Assembly: GCF_964020005.1 (NCBI RefSeq)
Contig: NZ_OZ026474.1
Location: 372,001-436,000 of the forward strand
Length of the DNA stretch: 64,000 nt
Origin: Spiroplasma endosymbiont of Atherix ibis
Lineage (GTDB): Bacteria > Bacillota_I > Bacilli_A > Mycoplasmatales > Mycoplasmataceae
Reading direction: 5' to 3'
The position numbers and the translations under genes were made by a program. Below, in pieces: positions 36,511 to 48,900 of the stretch. A model generated the notes under the pieces. That model was not told where the DNA came from. It worked only from the letters and a program-made list of their open reading frames with translations, and ran no database searches. The stretch's first letter is position 1. Every line of letters begins with the position of its first letter.

Positions 36511-38886
36511 ATGAATAAAAAATTACCTATGCTAATAACACGTGGAAGTTATATTTATCCAACATTTGATCAAGTATTAGAAATTGGAAGAGATAAAACA
36601 ACACTTGCTGTTAAGGAATCTGTAAAAAAATATGAAGGAAAAATTTTGATGGTTTCACAAAAAAAACCATTAGAAGATGAACCAAAAATTGAAGATTTAT
36701 TCAAATTTGGAATATTAGCAGAAATAAAAATAAAAAAAGAATGAAAAGATGGTACATTAACTGTAAATATAAAATCAATTTCACGTGCTGAAATTAGTGA
36801 TATTGAATTAAACGATTTTTATATTGCAAATTATAAAGTAAAAGATAGCCTAAAAAGCTCAAATAAAGAAGCATTAGATAAAATTACAAAATATATAAAA
36901 GCAATGATAAGTTCGCAAGATGAATTTCCATCAGAAGTTGAAGAAATTATTAATTCTGCTCCAAAAGAAGTAGATCCAAACTTTATTGTTGATAGTGCAG
37001 CAAACTTAATGCCTTTTATGCCTATTGAAAAGAAACAAGCAATTCTTGAAGAATTTGACCCAATAAAAAGAATTGAAATAATTAATGACTTTTTAGATGA
37101 AAAACGTCAATCAGCTGATATTGAATCATCAATTAGTAAAAAAATTAAATCAAGAGTTGATGAACAGCAAAGAGAATTTTATTTAAGAGAAAAATTAAAA
37201 GCAATTAAAGAAGAATTAGGAGATATGGATGGAGAGGGAGATGATTTAGCAAAATATAGAAAACGTCTAGAATCAGAACCATTCCCAGAAAATATTAAAA
37301 AAAGAATACTATCAGAAATAGAAAAATGTGAAGGTATGCCAGCAGCTTCATCAGAGGCAAATATTATAAGAACCTATATTGATTGAATGATGCAAACTCC
37401 TTGATGACAAAAAACAGAAGAAAAAACAGATTTAAAATTTGCAAAAAATATTTTAGATAAACACCATTATGGTTTAGAAAAAGTTAAAGAAAGAATTATA
37501 GAATATTTAGCTGTTAAACAAAATACTAATAAAGTTAAAGGTCAAATAATTACTTTAGTAGGACCTCCAGGAGTTGGTAAAACAAGTTTAGCAAAATCAA
37601 TAGCTGAATCAATGGGAAGAGAGTTTATAAAAATGGCTCTTGGTGGAGTTAAAGATGAATCAGAAATTAGAGGTCATAGAAAAACTTATATAGGAGCTAT
37701 GCCAGGTAGAGTAATACAAGGAATGAAAAAAGCAGGAGTTAAAAATCCAGTTTTCTTACTTGATGAAATTGATAAAATGGCAAGTGATTATAGAGGAGAT
37801 CCAGCTTCAGCAATGTTAGAAGTATTGGATCCAGAACAAAACTCAAAATTCTCAGATCATTATTTAGAAGAAGAATATGATTTAAGTGATGTTGTATTTA
37901 TTGCAACAGCAAATTATCCAGAAAATATTCCTGAAGCATTATATGATAGAATGGAAATTATTGAGCTTTCAAGTTATACTGAAATTGAAAAAATGAAAAT
38001 TGCAGAAGAATATTTAATACCAAAAGTATTAGATGATCATGCAGTTTTTAAAGATCAAGTAGTTTTCACAAAAGAATCAATTAATGAAATTATAAAACAC
38101 TATACTAGAGAAGCTGGTGTAAGACAATTAGAAAGATGAATTGCATCAATTGTTAGAAAATTTGTTGTAAAAATGTTAAATAAAGAAATTGAAACTTTAA
38201 AAGTAACTCCAAAAATAGTTAATGAATTATTGAAAAAACGTATTTTTGAACATACTGAAAAAGAAAATGAAGCACAAGTTGGAGTTGTTACAGGACTTGC
38301 ATATACTCAATTTGGGGGAGACATTTTACCAATAGAGGTAAATCATTTTCCAGGAAAAGGTGGTTTAGTATTAACTGGTAAACTTGGAGATGTTATGAAA
38401 GAATCTGCAACTATTGCATATGACTTTGTAAAATCAAATTATAAAGCATTTGCAATACCTAAGGAAGTATTTAATGAAAATGATATACATATTCACGTTC
38501 CTGAAGGAGCTGTTCCAAAAGATGGACCAAGTGCTGGAGTAACAATTACTACTGCAATTGTATCTGCACTAACAAATAAACCAGTTCCAAAAGAAATTGG
38601 TATGACAGGTGAAATTACACTAAGAGGTTTAGTATTTCCAATTGGTGGATTAAGAGAAAAATCAATTTCAGCTCATAGAAGTGGATTGAAAAAAATCTTG
38701 ATACCATTTAAAAATACAAAAGATATAGAAGATATTCCTGAAGAAGTTAGAAAAGAATTGGAAGTTGTTCCTGTTCAAAAATATTCAGAAGTATATGAAA
38801 ATGTATTTGGAATAAAATTAAGTGATTTAGTTAGAGAATTGCCTATAGCAACTTCTTCAAAAGAAGAAACTAAAAAACCTCATTAA
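36511..38886 (+). CDS. lon: ATP-dependent protease Lon
   Basis: Lon degrades misfolded proteins. N-terminal substrate domain, Walker A GPPGVGKT at 351-358, FLLDEIDK Walker B, and the Ser-Lys dyad S674 (DGPSAGVT) and K717 (LREKS), 43 residues apart as in E. coli. 791 aa. Start ATG 36511 is eight bases from AAGGAGG. The CIRCE places lon in the HrcA regulon with clpB and dnaK. Confidence 0.98.
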
Positions 38887-38892
38887 TAATTT

Positions 38893-38922
38893 AAAAAACA
38901 ACTCTTTTTGAGAGTTGTTTTT
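38893..38922 (+). terminator. Terminator after lon
   Basis: AAAACAACTCT and AGAGTTGTTTT with a 5-base loop and T run. Confidence 0.9.
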
Positions 38923-38972
38923 CTATTATTTGTGATAATATTTCAATATTAAAAAAGGAAAGGAAAAATAAA

Positions 38973-40832
38973 ATGGATCAATCGTTTAGTGCAACAAATA
39001 TGCCAATTAGTGATGTTAATATTCCAAATCCAAAACCTGATTCTAAGGAATATATACCAGATGATAAAATTTATAAACTTGTTAAAGAAAAGAACAAACT
39101 TAGGTTTTCTTGAATTGTATTAATTTATGGATGAAAGTATAAAGCATTATTTTTAAGTGTTGTATTTGTAGTTACTTTTAGTGCTTTTTTGGTAAGTTTA
39201 AATACTTTATTTTTAAGTTATGTACTTCAAGCAACAAGACAAGAAAAAGTATATGGTCTTGCTTGATATGGATGAATGGCTATAACAGTATCTGATCTTG
39301 TTTTACTTTATATATGCACTTATATTAGAAACTCTTGTTCAATTATGTTAGCTGTAAAAATAGAAGTTGAGTTAAGAAATTTAACAATTAAAAGATTATT
39401 AGAACAAGATATAAGTTATTATTCAGATAAAAAAATTGGTAAACTAATGACAAAACTTGTTGGAGATACTAATGTAATTGGAAATGAAATTTCAGGTATG
39501 ATAGCTTGAGTTATTCAAGCACCACTTGTAATTGCAATGGGAACCTCAACTTTATTTATTTTACATTGACAATTAGCTTTAATAGCAAGTTTGTGTGTTT
39601 ATTCATTAGCAATTTTAGTTATACTATTTTCATTGCAATATCAGAAAAAAGTTAAAATTGTAAGAGAAGTAATTTCAGATGTTAATGGAGATGTTATTGA
39701 TAGAATTGGAGCAATTAAATTAGTAAAAGCAACAGGAACTAGAAAATATGAAGAATCTAGATTGAATGGTTTGCATGAACCTTATATAAAAGCTTTTAAA
39801 CCAATTTCAAGAATTGATGGAACTTTATTAGCTATTTTAATTGCCTCTGATGTTCTTATAAATTTAATAATGATAACAGTAGCAATTTTATTTTTTAATA
39901 ATTCAGAAATGATGAATGTAACTTTACCAGCATTTATTTCTGCAATGATAGGATTAACTCGTCCATTATGACAAATAGCTGCTATTATTCCAGGTCTTTC
40001 AAGAGCATCTGCTTCTTCAAGACAAATATATGAAGTTATTGAAAAAGAACCAATTTTAGATGATAAAGATAAGTCAGTAATTTTATTCGATGAAAATATT
40101 TCAAAAATAGAGTTTAGACAAGTTAAATTTAATTATCCTGAAAAGCCAGAAGTAAATATTGTTCCAAAGTTAAATATTACTCTTGAAAAAGGAAAATCTT
40201 ATGCTTTTGTTGGTGAAACTGGAAGTGGTAAGTCAACTATTTCTAAATTACTTTTGAGATTTTATGATCCAACAGAAGGATGTTTATTAATCAATGATAA
40301 AAATATTAAAGATTTTAATTTGAAAAGCTACTTAAGTCATGTGGGCTATGTTGAACAAGAACCTTCAATTATTTTTGGAGATGTTTATGATAATGTAAGA
40401 TATGGTCATTTTCAAGCAACAGAAGAAGAAGTTCATGAAGCATGTAAAAAAGCTCAAATTGATCAAATAATTAATAGTTGACCTTATGGATATCAAACAA
40501 TTTTAGGAGAACGTGGGTTACTATTGAGTGGTGGACAAAAACAAAGACTTGTTATTGCAAGAATTTTATTAAGAAATCCTGAGTTATTAATTCTTGATGA
40601 AGCTACAAGTGCTTTGGACAATATTGTTGAAAAAGAAATTCAATCTCAATTAAATGAATTAATGAAAGAAAAAACATCAGTTATTATTGCTCATAGATTA
40701 AGTACAATTAAAGATGTAGATCAAATATTTGTTTTAGTTTCTGGTAAGGGAATTGTACAACAGGGAACTTATAAAGAATTAATTAAAATGCCAGGTAAAT
40801 TTAAAGATTTACATGATGCAGGAAATTCATAA
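38973..40832 (+). CDS. ABC exporter half-transporter (membrane domain plus ATPase)
   Basis: 619 aa. A 50-residue polar leader, six membrane spans (about residues 55-370), then an ATPase with Walker A GETGSGKST (414-422), signature LSGGQ (518-522), Walker B LLILDE and the H-loop His in IIAHRLST. This is the layout of type IV lipid or multidrug exporters acting as dimers; no partner gene is adjacent, so a homodimer is likely. Substrate unknown. Ribosome site AAAGGAA. Flanked by terminators, so it is monocistronic. Confidence 0.93.
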
Positions 40833-40861
40833 AAAACTAATCAAAATGGTTAGTTTTTTTT
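40831..40861 (+). terminator. Terminator after the ABC exporter gene
   Basis: AAAAAACTAATC and GGTTAGTTTTTT pair with one G-U, five-base loop, then T. Confidence 0.85.
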
Positions 40862-40893
40862 ATGCTATTATTCAATTATAGGAGTTGAAAAAA

Positions 40894-42144
40894 ATGAATA
40901 AACCTTTAAGTTTTCTTTTAAGACCAAACTCTTTAAAAGATATAGTTGGACAATCTCATTTAATTAATAATAAATATGGAATGATTTCAAGAATGATAGA
41001 GAAAAATTTTCTTACGAATTTAATTTTTTATGGTGCTCCTGGTGTGGGAAAAACATCAATGGCAATATCAATTGCAAATGATTTAAATACTAAATATGAA
41101 TTTTTTAATTCCTCAAATGATAAGAAAGAAAAACTTAAGAAATTAATTGAATCTTCAAATCATGAAGAACAATTGATATTAATAATTGATGAAATTCATA
41201 GAATGAATAGAAATATTCAAGACTATTTACTTGAATATATTGAATCTAAAAAGGTAATTGTTTTTTTAACAACTACTGAAAATCCTTATTTTGTAATAAA
41301 TCCTGCTATTAGAAGCAGATGTACTATTTTAAAATTAAAAGAAATTAATTCTATGGAAATGAACGAAGGAATTAAAAGAATTTTAAAAAATAATGATATT
41401 ATTTTGAATATAAAAGAAAGTGCATTTGAAAATCTTTGTGAACTTGCTAATGGAGACTTAAGAGTTGCTTTAAATGCGATTGAAATCTTAACTACTCTTT
41501 ATTCAAATGAAAAAATAAATAAAGATATTATGTCTTCAATATTTGATCAAGCAGTTACAAAAGGAACTGGAGAGGGAGATGAATATCATGATCTTAAATC
41601 TGCTCTTCAAAAATCAATAAGGGGAAGTGACGTAGATGCATCACTTCATTATTGAGCTAGATTAATGCAAATTGGAGATTATGAAGTATTAATGAGAAGA
41701 ATGATTATAATGGCATATGAAGATATAGGATTGGCAAATCCAACAATTCCTTTAAGAGTTTTTCAAGCTTGTCAAATTTTTAGACAAGTTGGAATGCCAG
41801 AGGGAAGAATTATATTAGGACTAGCTATTATTGAAATGGCTTTAAGTGAAAAATCTAACTCTTCTTATATGGCTTTAGAAAAAGCTTTAGAAGATGTCCA
41901 AAAAGGACTAGCACCACCAATTCCCATGTATTTAAGAGATAATCACTATAAAAATGCTCATAAACTTGGTAGTGGAATTGGATATAAATATCCTCACAAT
42001 TATGAAAATGACTGACTAAAACAGCAGTACTTACCTGATCAAATAAAAGACATAAAGTATTTTAATTTTAAACCACACAGTATTTATGAAAAAAAATTAA
42101 TGGATATATATACAAGATTTACAAATAAAAATAAGTTAAAATAG
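40894..42144 (+). CDS. rarA: Replication-associated recombination protein RarA (MgsA)
   Basis: AAA+ clamp-loader-like ATPase that works at stalled replication forks. LRPNSLKDIVGQSHLI at the start, Walker A GAPGVGKT (47-54), Walker B LIIDEIHRMN, sensor TTTENPYF and the C-terminal tetramer domain with YEDIGLANP and PPIPMYLRDNHYK. 416 aa. ATG 40894 lies nine bases from AGGAG; TTG 40885 would be at one base. TGA-Trp codons at 41653 and 42010. Confidence 0.96.
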
Positions 42145-42168
42145 TAAAAAGGAAGTTGGTTTTTAAAT

Positions 42169-42948
42169 ATGAAAACAAGTACACAATTAAAAGAAGAACT
42201 TGCAAGTCAAGGCTATATTTGAATGCCCAATTACAAAGATATATTAGAAAAAGTTTGATCTCAAACAGAAACTTATTTTGACGAAGATGAAGAAGTTTTG
42301 TCAGCACTTTGAGCTAGTTTTAAAAGATATGAAGATGAAATGATTGGAATTGTTTTTATTACAACAAAAAGAACATTTACTTTAGAAATTTTGGACAATG
42401 ATACAAGTAAACAAATAAGATATTTACCATTTGATTCGTATTCACTTCAAAAAATTCAATTACAATTTTCAAAAAATTCTGGAGGATTGCATTATGTTTC
42501 ACTTCAAAATGACAGTTTTGGAAATGGAGTAACTTTTGCAACTCCAAGTAGAGAAGTTGCTCAACATTTTGTTGATACTTTAGCTGGAAGAACAAATGGG
42601 GAGATTGAAATACTTCCAGATTCAGATAATCCACTATTAGCAGAAAATGAAAAAGAGCAAGCAATAGATGAAGATTTAAATAAGGTAAAAGAAAAAATTC
42701 CTCATAAATTTGAAGAAAAACATGAAGAAATTAAACCTATGAAAGAACAAGAGGGTTGAAGAAAAGCACCAGTTGAAGCTAAAGAAAAGGTTGTAGAAAT
42801 AAAAGTAGTTCCTCCCAAAAAAGTTAAACCAAAAAAAGATAAAAAAGGTACTTATGGATCAAAATGAAATTCTAATTTATGATTATTATGATTTTTATTT
42901 CCAATATGTACTTTGGGATCTGTTCTTGCGATTATGATTTTAGTTTAG
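42169..42948 (+). CDS. Tail-anchored protein with PH-like N-terminal domain
   Basis: 259 aa. Residues about 55-145 alternate strand-like segments (IGIVFITTKRTFTLEIL, YVSLQND) and end in a helix (EVAQHFVDTLAG), the pattern of bacterial pleckstrin-homology-like domains; this is an inference. Then a Lys/Glu/Pro linker and a single C-terminal membrane span (LWLLWFLFPICTLGSVLAI) with almost nothing after it, so it is a tail-anchored protein. Starts 24 bases after rarA with AAGGAAG upstream. Confidence 0.7.
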
Positions 42949-42981
42949 CAAGAATTCTACTTAATCATTATGAATTAAAAT

Positions 42982-43014
42982 AACTACTATTTGAAAAAAC
43001 ATAGTAGTTTTTTT
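42982..43014 (+). terminator. Terminator after the tail-anchored protein gene
   Basis: AACTACTAT and ATAGTAGTT, perfect 9-bp stem, then T run. Confidence 0.9.
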
Positions 43015-43326
43015 ATTATTCATTTTAAAATTAAGCAATAAATCTTTTGCTTTATTTAAATTAACTAAACTATTTAATATGCAAATTTATTATTTAATTC
43101 TTGACTTGCATTTTGAATTATAGATTTTTTTTAAAAAGTTGAAGAAATTTCAACTAAACTAGTTTATATATTAAAGTTCTTAAATTGTTAAAAATGTTAC
43201 AACTTGTAACTTTTAATGCTGATGCTATAATTAAAATTATTTTTAAAATAGAGATTAAACTTTTATTTTCTTGATGACTTCTTTATAAAATTTATAAAAA
43301 AAAAAAAAAAACTAAAAATTTAACTT
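43015..43326. other. 312-base gap holding a relic and a 16-A tract
   Basis: Besides the lipoprotein relic (43082-43270) it contains sixteen consecutive A at 43296-43311. Nothing else is recognised in it. Confidence 0.6.
43082..43270 (-). pseudogene. Relic of the 5' end of a second lipoprotein gene
   Basis: On the minus strand 43101-43160 matches 45598-45657, the early part of the intact lipoprotein gene, at 51 of 60 positions. Most differences are C-to-T or G-to-A in the relic. Upstream, around 43196-43215, a lipobox-like VTSC is still readable. A TAA inside the matched part (IST F then stop) and loss of the start codon show it is dead. The rest of the gene is gone. Confidence 0.7.
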
Positions 43327-45771
43327 TTAAATTTTTTTAATAGAGTTAATTTGTCATGAATCTTCATTAATCTTTAAGACTAAATTAACTTCATAATTTA
43401 TATTCGCTTTAGAAAAGGGATCTTTATAAGTTGTTCTATAAGTTATAGATTGTTGCTTATTTGTATCAATATCTGAGTAATTTATTATTTTTGTTTCAAA
43501 ATTTTCATTTTCTATTAGTTTTTTATAAATATTATTAGAAATATTCTCATTTATTGTTTGAATATCTGTAAAACCTCTTGTAAGATCATTTAAAATATTA
43601 ATAATTATTTCATCATCAAATATTTTTTCAACTCCTGTTAATAAACTATTATCTCTAAAATTTGTTTTTTGATTACCATTTTGATCGTAATCTGTTCCTA
43701 AAGCATACATTGCTGCTTTTGAACCTTTAATATTTTCATTAATATCATTGTCTTCTATTTTTAGATACATTCCGTTTTTAGAATAATAAATTATCATAGC
43801 TTGTAGTGCATTATATTTTCCTCACTCATTTGTGCTATTTTTCTTATATTGTACAAAATTATTTGAACTCTTATAATAAAGAGTATAGTTATCGTTAACT
43901 AATTCTTTAGACAAAATATCTAAACCAGTTCTTAATTTCTCTGTATTTATTTCTTGTTCATTACCATTTGAAGCAATATTTTTGTATATTAAATCAATAA
44001 TATCTATAATTTTAATTGAAAGAATGATTTCTTCATTAAAAATAGAATATAAAGTAATTTCTTTTCCAAATAAATCTTTTAAAAGAGTTGAATTTTCATC
44101 ATAAAAAGCATTAAACAAATGTTTTAATTGTTCTGTTGTTTGTTCACTTACTTTTAAATTAATTTCAACTCCCACTTCTTTTAAACTCTCTATTACTTTA
44201 TTTAATCCACTAAAATCAGAGTTATAGCCAAGTCCATCTCCAATTACTCATCTAATTAAATTTCCTACTTGACATGGTCCAATACCTGTAAAAGATCAAC
44301 CTTTTCAAATAGCTACTCCTTTTCCGATACCATATAATAAAGAAGAATAATTATTTTTTTCACTAGTTCAGATCACAGAAGGATTTAGGTTTCATAATAG
44401 TGAAAATAAATTTATATTTGAATCAATTTCAGTAGCTTTTTGTCCAGAATTAAACAACATATAAAATAGTTTTTGAAGTTGTTTTCCATTGGCATTTGTT
44501 TTTACATTTATAATTGTTGATATATTTTTAAAGAGAGTTTCAGTTTTGAATCGATTTTCCTTTAAGATTTTATTATTTATTTCTTCTAAAAATTCATTAT
44601 TTGATGTAGTAGAACTAAATAAATTTTTATCATCTTCAGGAACAAAATCAGAGAAATTAATTGAAGAGATATATTTTAAAAGTCCTGAAATTATAAATAA
44701 AATATCAGTAATGTTTTCAGGAGATTTTAATAAAGAAAATAAAACTGACTTAAAATCAAAATTACTAAAATTAGTATTTAAATTTAAACTTTTTAAAAAG
44801 TTACCCAATAAATCCCCTAAATCTTCATCAAAATTTTTACTTAATGTTTCATAAAGATTTGAAGAATTAATTATTTTATCTTCTTGGTTTGTAACTCTTG
44901 CTAAAATATTACTAAAACGATTTAAAGAAGAGTTCAGAATCATTTGCCCAGTTAATTCTTGTTCATTTTTATCTTGTGTAAGTAATTTATTAATTAATTC
45001 TTCAATTAGTATATCTAAACTATTTAATTTTACTTCATTTATAAACTCTTTAACTCATTTTGTTGTATTTGCTATATTTTTTTCTTTATTTGAATTTTCA
45101 AAATCTGAATTAAAGAAATTTTTTAAAATAGCATAAAATAAATTTGATTGTTGTAAAAAACCTAGAATTTTTGTTAGAGGTTCATTTGTTTTTTTAATTA
45201 AATTTGAAATAGATTTTAATAATTCACTATTTAATATATTTGCCAAATCATCTTTTAAATTTAATTGAGGTAATAAACCTTGAATTAAACCTGAAATACT
45301 AGGATGAATTCCTCCATTTGTTTTTAAAATACTAGAGAATAAAATAAATTTTGAAGAAAAATCATCTGTTGAACTATTAGGAGATTTAACATTTTTTGTT
45401 AAAAAATCACTATTTAAAGAATTAATTGAATCTCTGTCAAAATTTTGATTTGTAAAGTATGTGTCTTTTAAATTTTTCATTGTTGTTTGTGCATCTGTTT
45501 TAAAATTTGGAATAAGTTTATTTGCTTTTGAGTTATTAATAAGAGAGTTTAAATAGTTTGAATCATATGCAAGAGTATCAGAATTTGCATTTTGATTTTG
45601 ACTTGCATTTTGAACCATAGTTCCTCTTAAAAGAGTTGAAGAAATTTCAACTAAATTGTTAATCTTATTTTTTATTGATTGAGCTTTATAATTTACTAAA
45701 CTGCAAGATGCAACAGTAAAAGTTGAACTTATTAATGCAAAAGCTGAGATTATACTTAATAATTTTTTCAT
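43327..45771 (-). CDS. Large surface lipoprotein
   Basis: 814 aa. The N-terminus MKKLLSIISAFALISSTFTV is a lipoprotein signal; the lipobox VASC gives lipidated C23. The mature protein is Asn/Leu/Ser-rich with many TGA-Trp codons in the region 44170-44400 (for example VIWTSEKN, WKGWSF), which suggests a folded, aromatic-rich domain after a helical N-terminal part. Start ATG at 45771 has GGTGA eight bases upstream. It is divergently arranged with the giant permease, a common pairing of surface lipoproteins with FtsX-type ABC systems in spiroplasmas. Stop TAA at 43327. Function unknown. Confidence 0.85.
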
Positions 45772-45867
45772 TTTTTCACCTAATATGCATATTATATTTA
45801 TTATTTGCAATAAATTATTTTTAAAATACTAAAATATTTTTTTATTTTTAAAAAATTTTTTTACGTG

Positions 45868-45894
45868 TTGTAAAAAAAAAAAAAAAACTATAAT
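45868..45894 (+). promoter_or_regulatory. Permease promoter with a 16-A spacer
   Basis: A -35-like TTGTAA at 45868-45873 and a perfect -10 TATAAT at 45889-45894 are separated by 15 bases made almost wholly of A; the run of sixteen A spans 45872-45887. A change in run length would change promoter spacing. Confidence 0.55.
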
Positions 45895-45914
45895 ATCATA
45901 CTTAATTGTAGTCG

Positions 45915-48900
45915 GTGGATAAAATAATTAAAAAATCAATATTTTTATATTTAAAACAAGGAATAAAAGGTGTTATAAAATTCAAAATACAATTTATTGT
46001 AATTATTATTTTGAGTTTTTTAGCTTCTTTTATTTTGAGCGTTTCTTTATCATCAACAAAAAGAATTAGTGATGACTATCATAATACAACATCAAAAATG
46101 AATCCATTTGATTATGTAAGTTAAAAAGTTGTTAATGTTAATTCTTCTGATGTTTCTGGAACAGATATTATAGATCCTATGGATATAATGAACAGTCAGT
46201 TTATTTATTCAATAGATTCAGAAAATCCAACAAGTAAAAATAATAAAGCACTTGATATAAATTATAATTTGAGTTTTTTTTCAGAAAGTAATTTAAGTGG
46301 ATATAATCAAAAAACTTTTTTGACAGAAACTTTTGAAGATAAAACAGTTCAAGAAAAATTTTTAAATATGATTACAGATTCAGATTATTGAAAAGATATA
46401 TTTGGTTATGAATATGATCCTGAAAAAGACTTATCTACTTGAGAACCTTATAGATCTGTTAATTATTGGTCAGATGCTACTTCTTTTACATATTTAAAAA
46501 AAACTGCAGCTAATCATGCTGGAAAAATTAGTAATTTTTATATTTATATAATTGAAAAATTAAAATAAAATTATTTAAAAGACTTGTTTTTTGAAAATGA
46601 AAGTATTCCAAATTATATTAAAAATACTTTATTTTATGAACTTAAAAATAAAGGTTTTATAACAGAAGAAAATTTTAAAATGAATATTGCAAAAGTTGAA
46701 TATGATAATGAAAATAAAAATCAAGTTATAAGTATATCTGATAATGGAGATAATGATATTTATAACAGATATTTATATTTTTCTCTTGAAGCTTATTTAA
46801 GACAAATAATTAGAGCAACTACAGAATATCCAGCATATTGAGTTAATCAAGCTATTATTACTTCAAAAGATTCAAAAGAAAGAAAAGATATTATTAAATA
46901 TTTTAATGATTTAAATGAAAATAATAAAATAGGTTTTAATTTTATAGATAGAAATAGTTCAGAATTACAATCTGATCTTAAAAATTTTGGAGTAACTATT
47001 TTTACATGAATTTTTGGTTTTAAACCAGAAATTCAAGGATATGATAGTGTTGAAATAAAAAAAGAATTTATAGTAACTGAACAAAATACTCCTTGAAGAA
47101 ATAGTGTAGATATTTCTTTAAAAGATGATAGTTATCAATATTTAAAAAGTAAAAAAGAAGTTTATGACAAAGGAATGAGAGGATCTCTTACTCAACTTAT
47201 TGTTAATAAAAATAATAAAAATAATAATATTATTAATGTTGATAAAACTTTTAATACAAACTATTTAAGACATTTTGAAAATTCAAGTATTGATAAAGAT
47301 CTTGGAAGATGATCTAATTTTGACGATTTAGATTATTATGATAAACATAGCTATGAAAATATTAGTAGAATAAAAGGATATTTTATGAAAAATGAATTAC
47401 TTGCAAAAGTAACAAATTTTGATTATAAAGCTAGAGCTGAAGTTGAATATACTGATAATGTTTCTGAAATTACTTATAGAATTGTTGATATTGAAAATCA
47501 ATGAAAAAACTCAATTACTTTATATGAAGGTAATTTGCCAAGAACCTCAAATGAAATTCTTATTAATACACAATTTACAAGAGCAAATAAATATAAAATA
47601 GGTAAAAATATAAAAATTGGAGGAAATAATTTTGTTATTTCTGGATTTGCATCAGAACCATTGACATATTATCCAATTGCAAATACTACAAATCCTCTTC
47701 CAAATAGTAAAAAAAATGCAATTATATATGCAAATAAAAATAACTTAGATAAGATAATAACAATAGATTTAGATAAGTCCACAACAAAGATAGTTTATTC
47801 TTTTTTAACTTATAAAAATAAAGATAATCCTGAAGATATGCAAAATGATATTGACAAATTTAGAGCATATTCATTTACAAACCTTGTTTAAGTATATAAT
47901 TCTTATGAATTTTTAACTGGGAAAAGCGAATTTAAGGAAAATAATATAATAGATAAATATAAAAGTTTTTCTTCTAGTAATTTAAAATTAAATTGACTTA
48001 TAGCACCTAAAATTATTTATGGTTTTAAAATTTTTTCCATTATTTTTTGTGTACTAATTTGTTTAATTGCAATATCAGCTGCAATTATTGCTATTAAAAA
48101 AACTGTTGAAATAAATGCTGGAGAAATTGGTATATTAAAGGCAATGGGAGCTAAAAGTTAAGAAATTTCTTTATCATATTTATCATATGGGATAATTGTT
48201 ACATTATTTGTAATTCCTTTTGCTTGAATTGTGGGTGCATTTGTTCAAGAATTTATAGCAAAAGTTTTTATATAATTCTCTGGTGGCCGTTCAAATATAT
48301 TAGTTTTTAGTCCAATAGCAATTGTTATTTCTATTTTATGTTTTGGAGTAATTTTATGTTTAATTTCATTTTTTACAGCTTTTATATTAGTGAAAAGACC
48401 AACATTAGAAATAATAAACAAATTAGAGAAAACTAAAAAAATTTATTGATTGAATCAAGTTAAAAATGCAGTAGTTAAAAATAGATCATTTTCAACAAGA
48501 TTTAGTTTAGAATTAGCTGTTTCTGGTTTATCAAAAACTATTCTTTCTGCAACAACTATATTTATGGCTGGATTCTTAGTTTCTTTTGGTCTGACTATTC
48601 CAGGACTTGTTCAAAATGTTGTTGGAAGTTATTATAAAAATGTTCTTTATTCAAACTACTATGAAAATAGAGATTTAATAGGTAATGCTCCACTTGCAAA
48701 AAACTCTTTATCTCCTACAAAAGAAGTTGATGAATATGAAAAAAATTTAATTGACAGTAAATCAATTTTTGGTTCTGGTATTATCAATATTTCTAAAAAT
48801 GTAACTGATTTTGCACCAATACCAGATGCTTCAGCAATACCTCAAATTTTACTTTCTCAAAATTCTTCAAAAGAACTAACTGCAAAATTAATTTATGATT

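Noticed and set aside
44489-44854. Plus-strand 121-aa frame inside the lipoprotein gene
   Set aside because: Antisense shadow of an intact 814-aa lipoprotein with matching TGA-Trp codons on the other strand.
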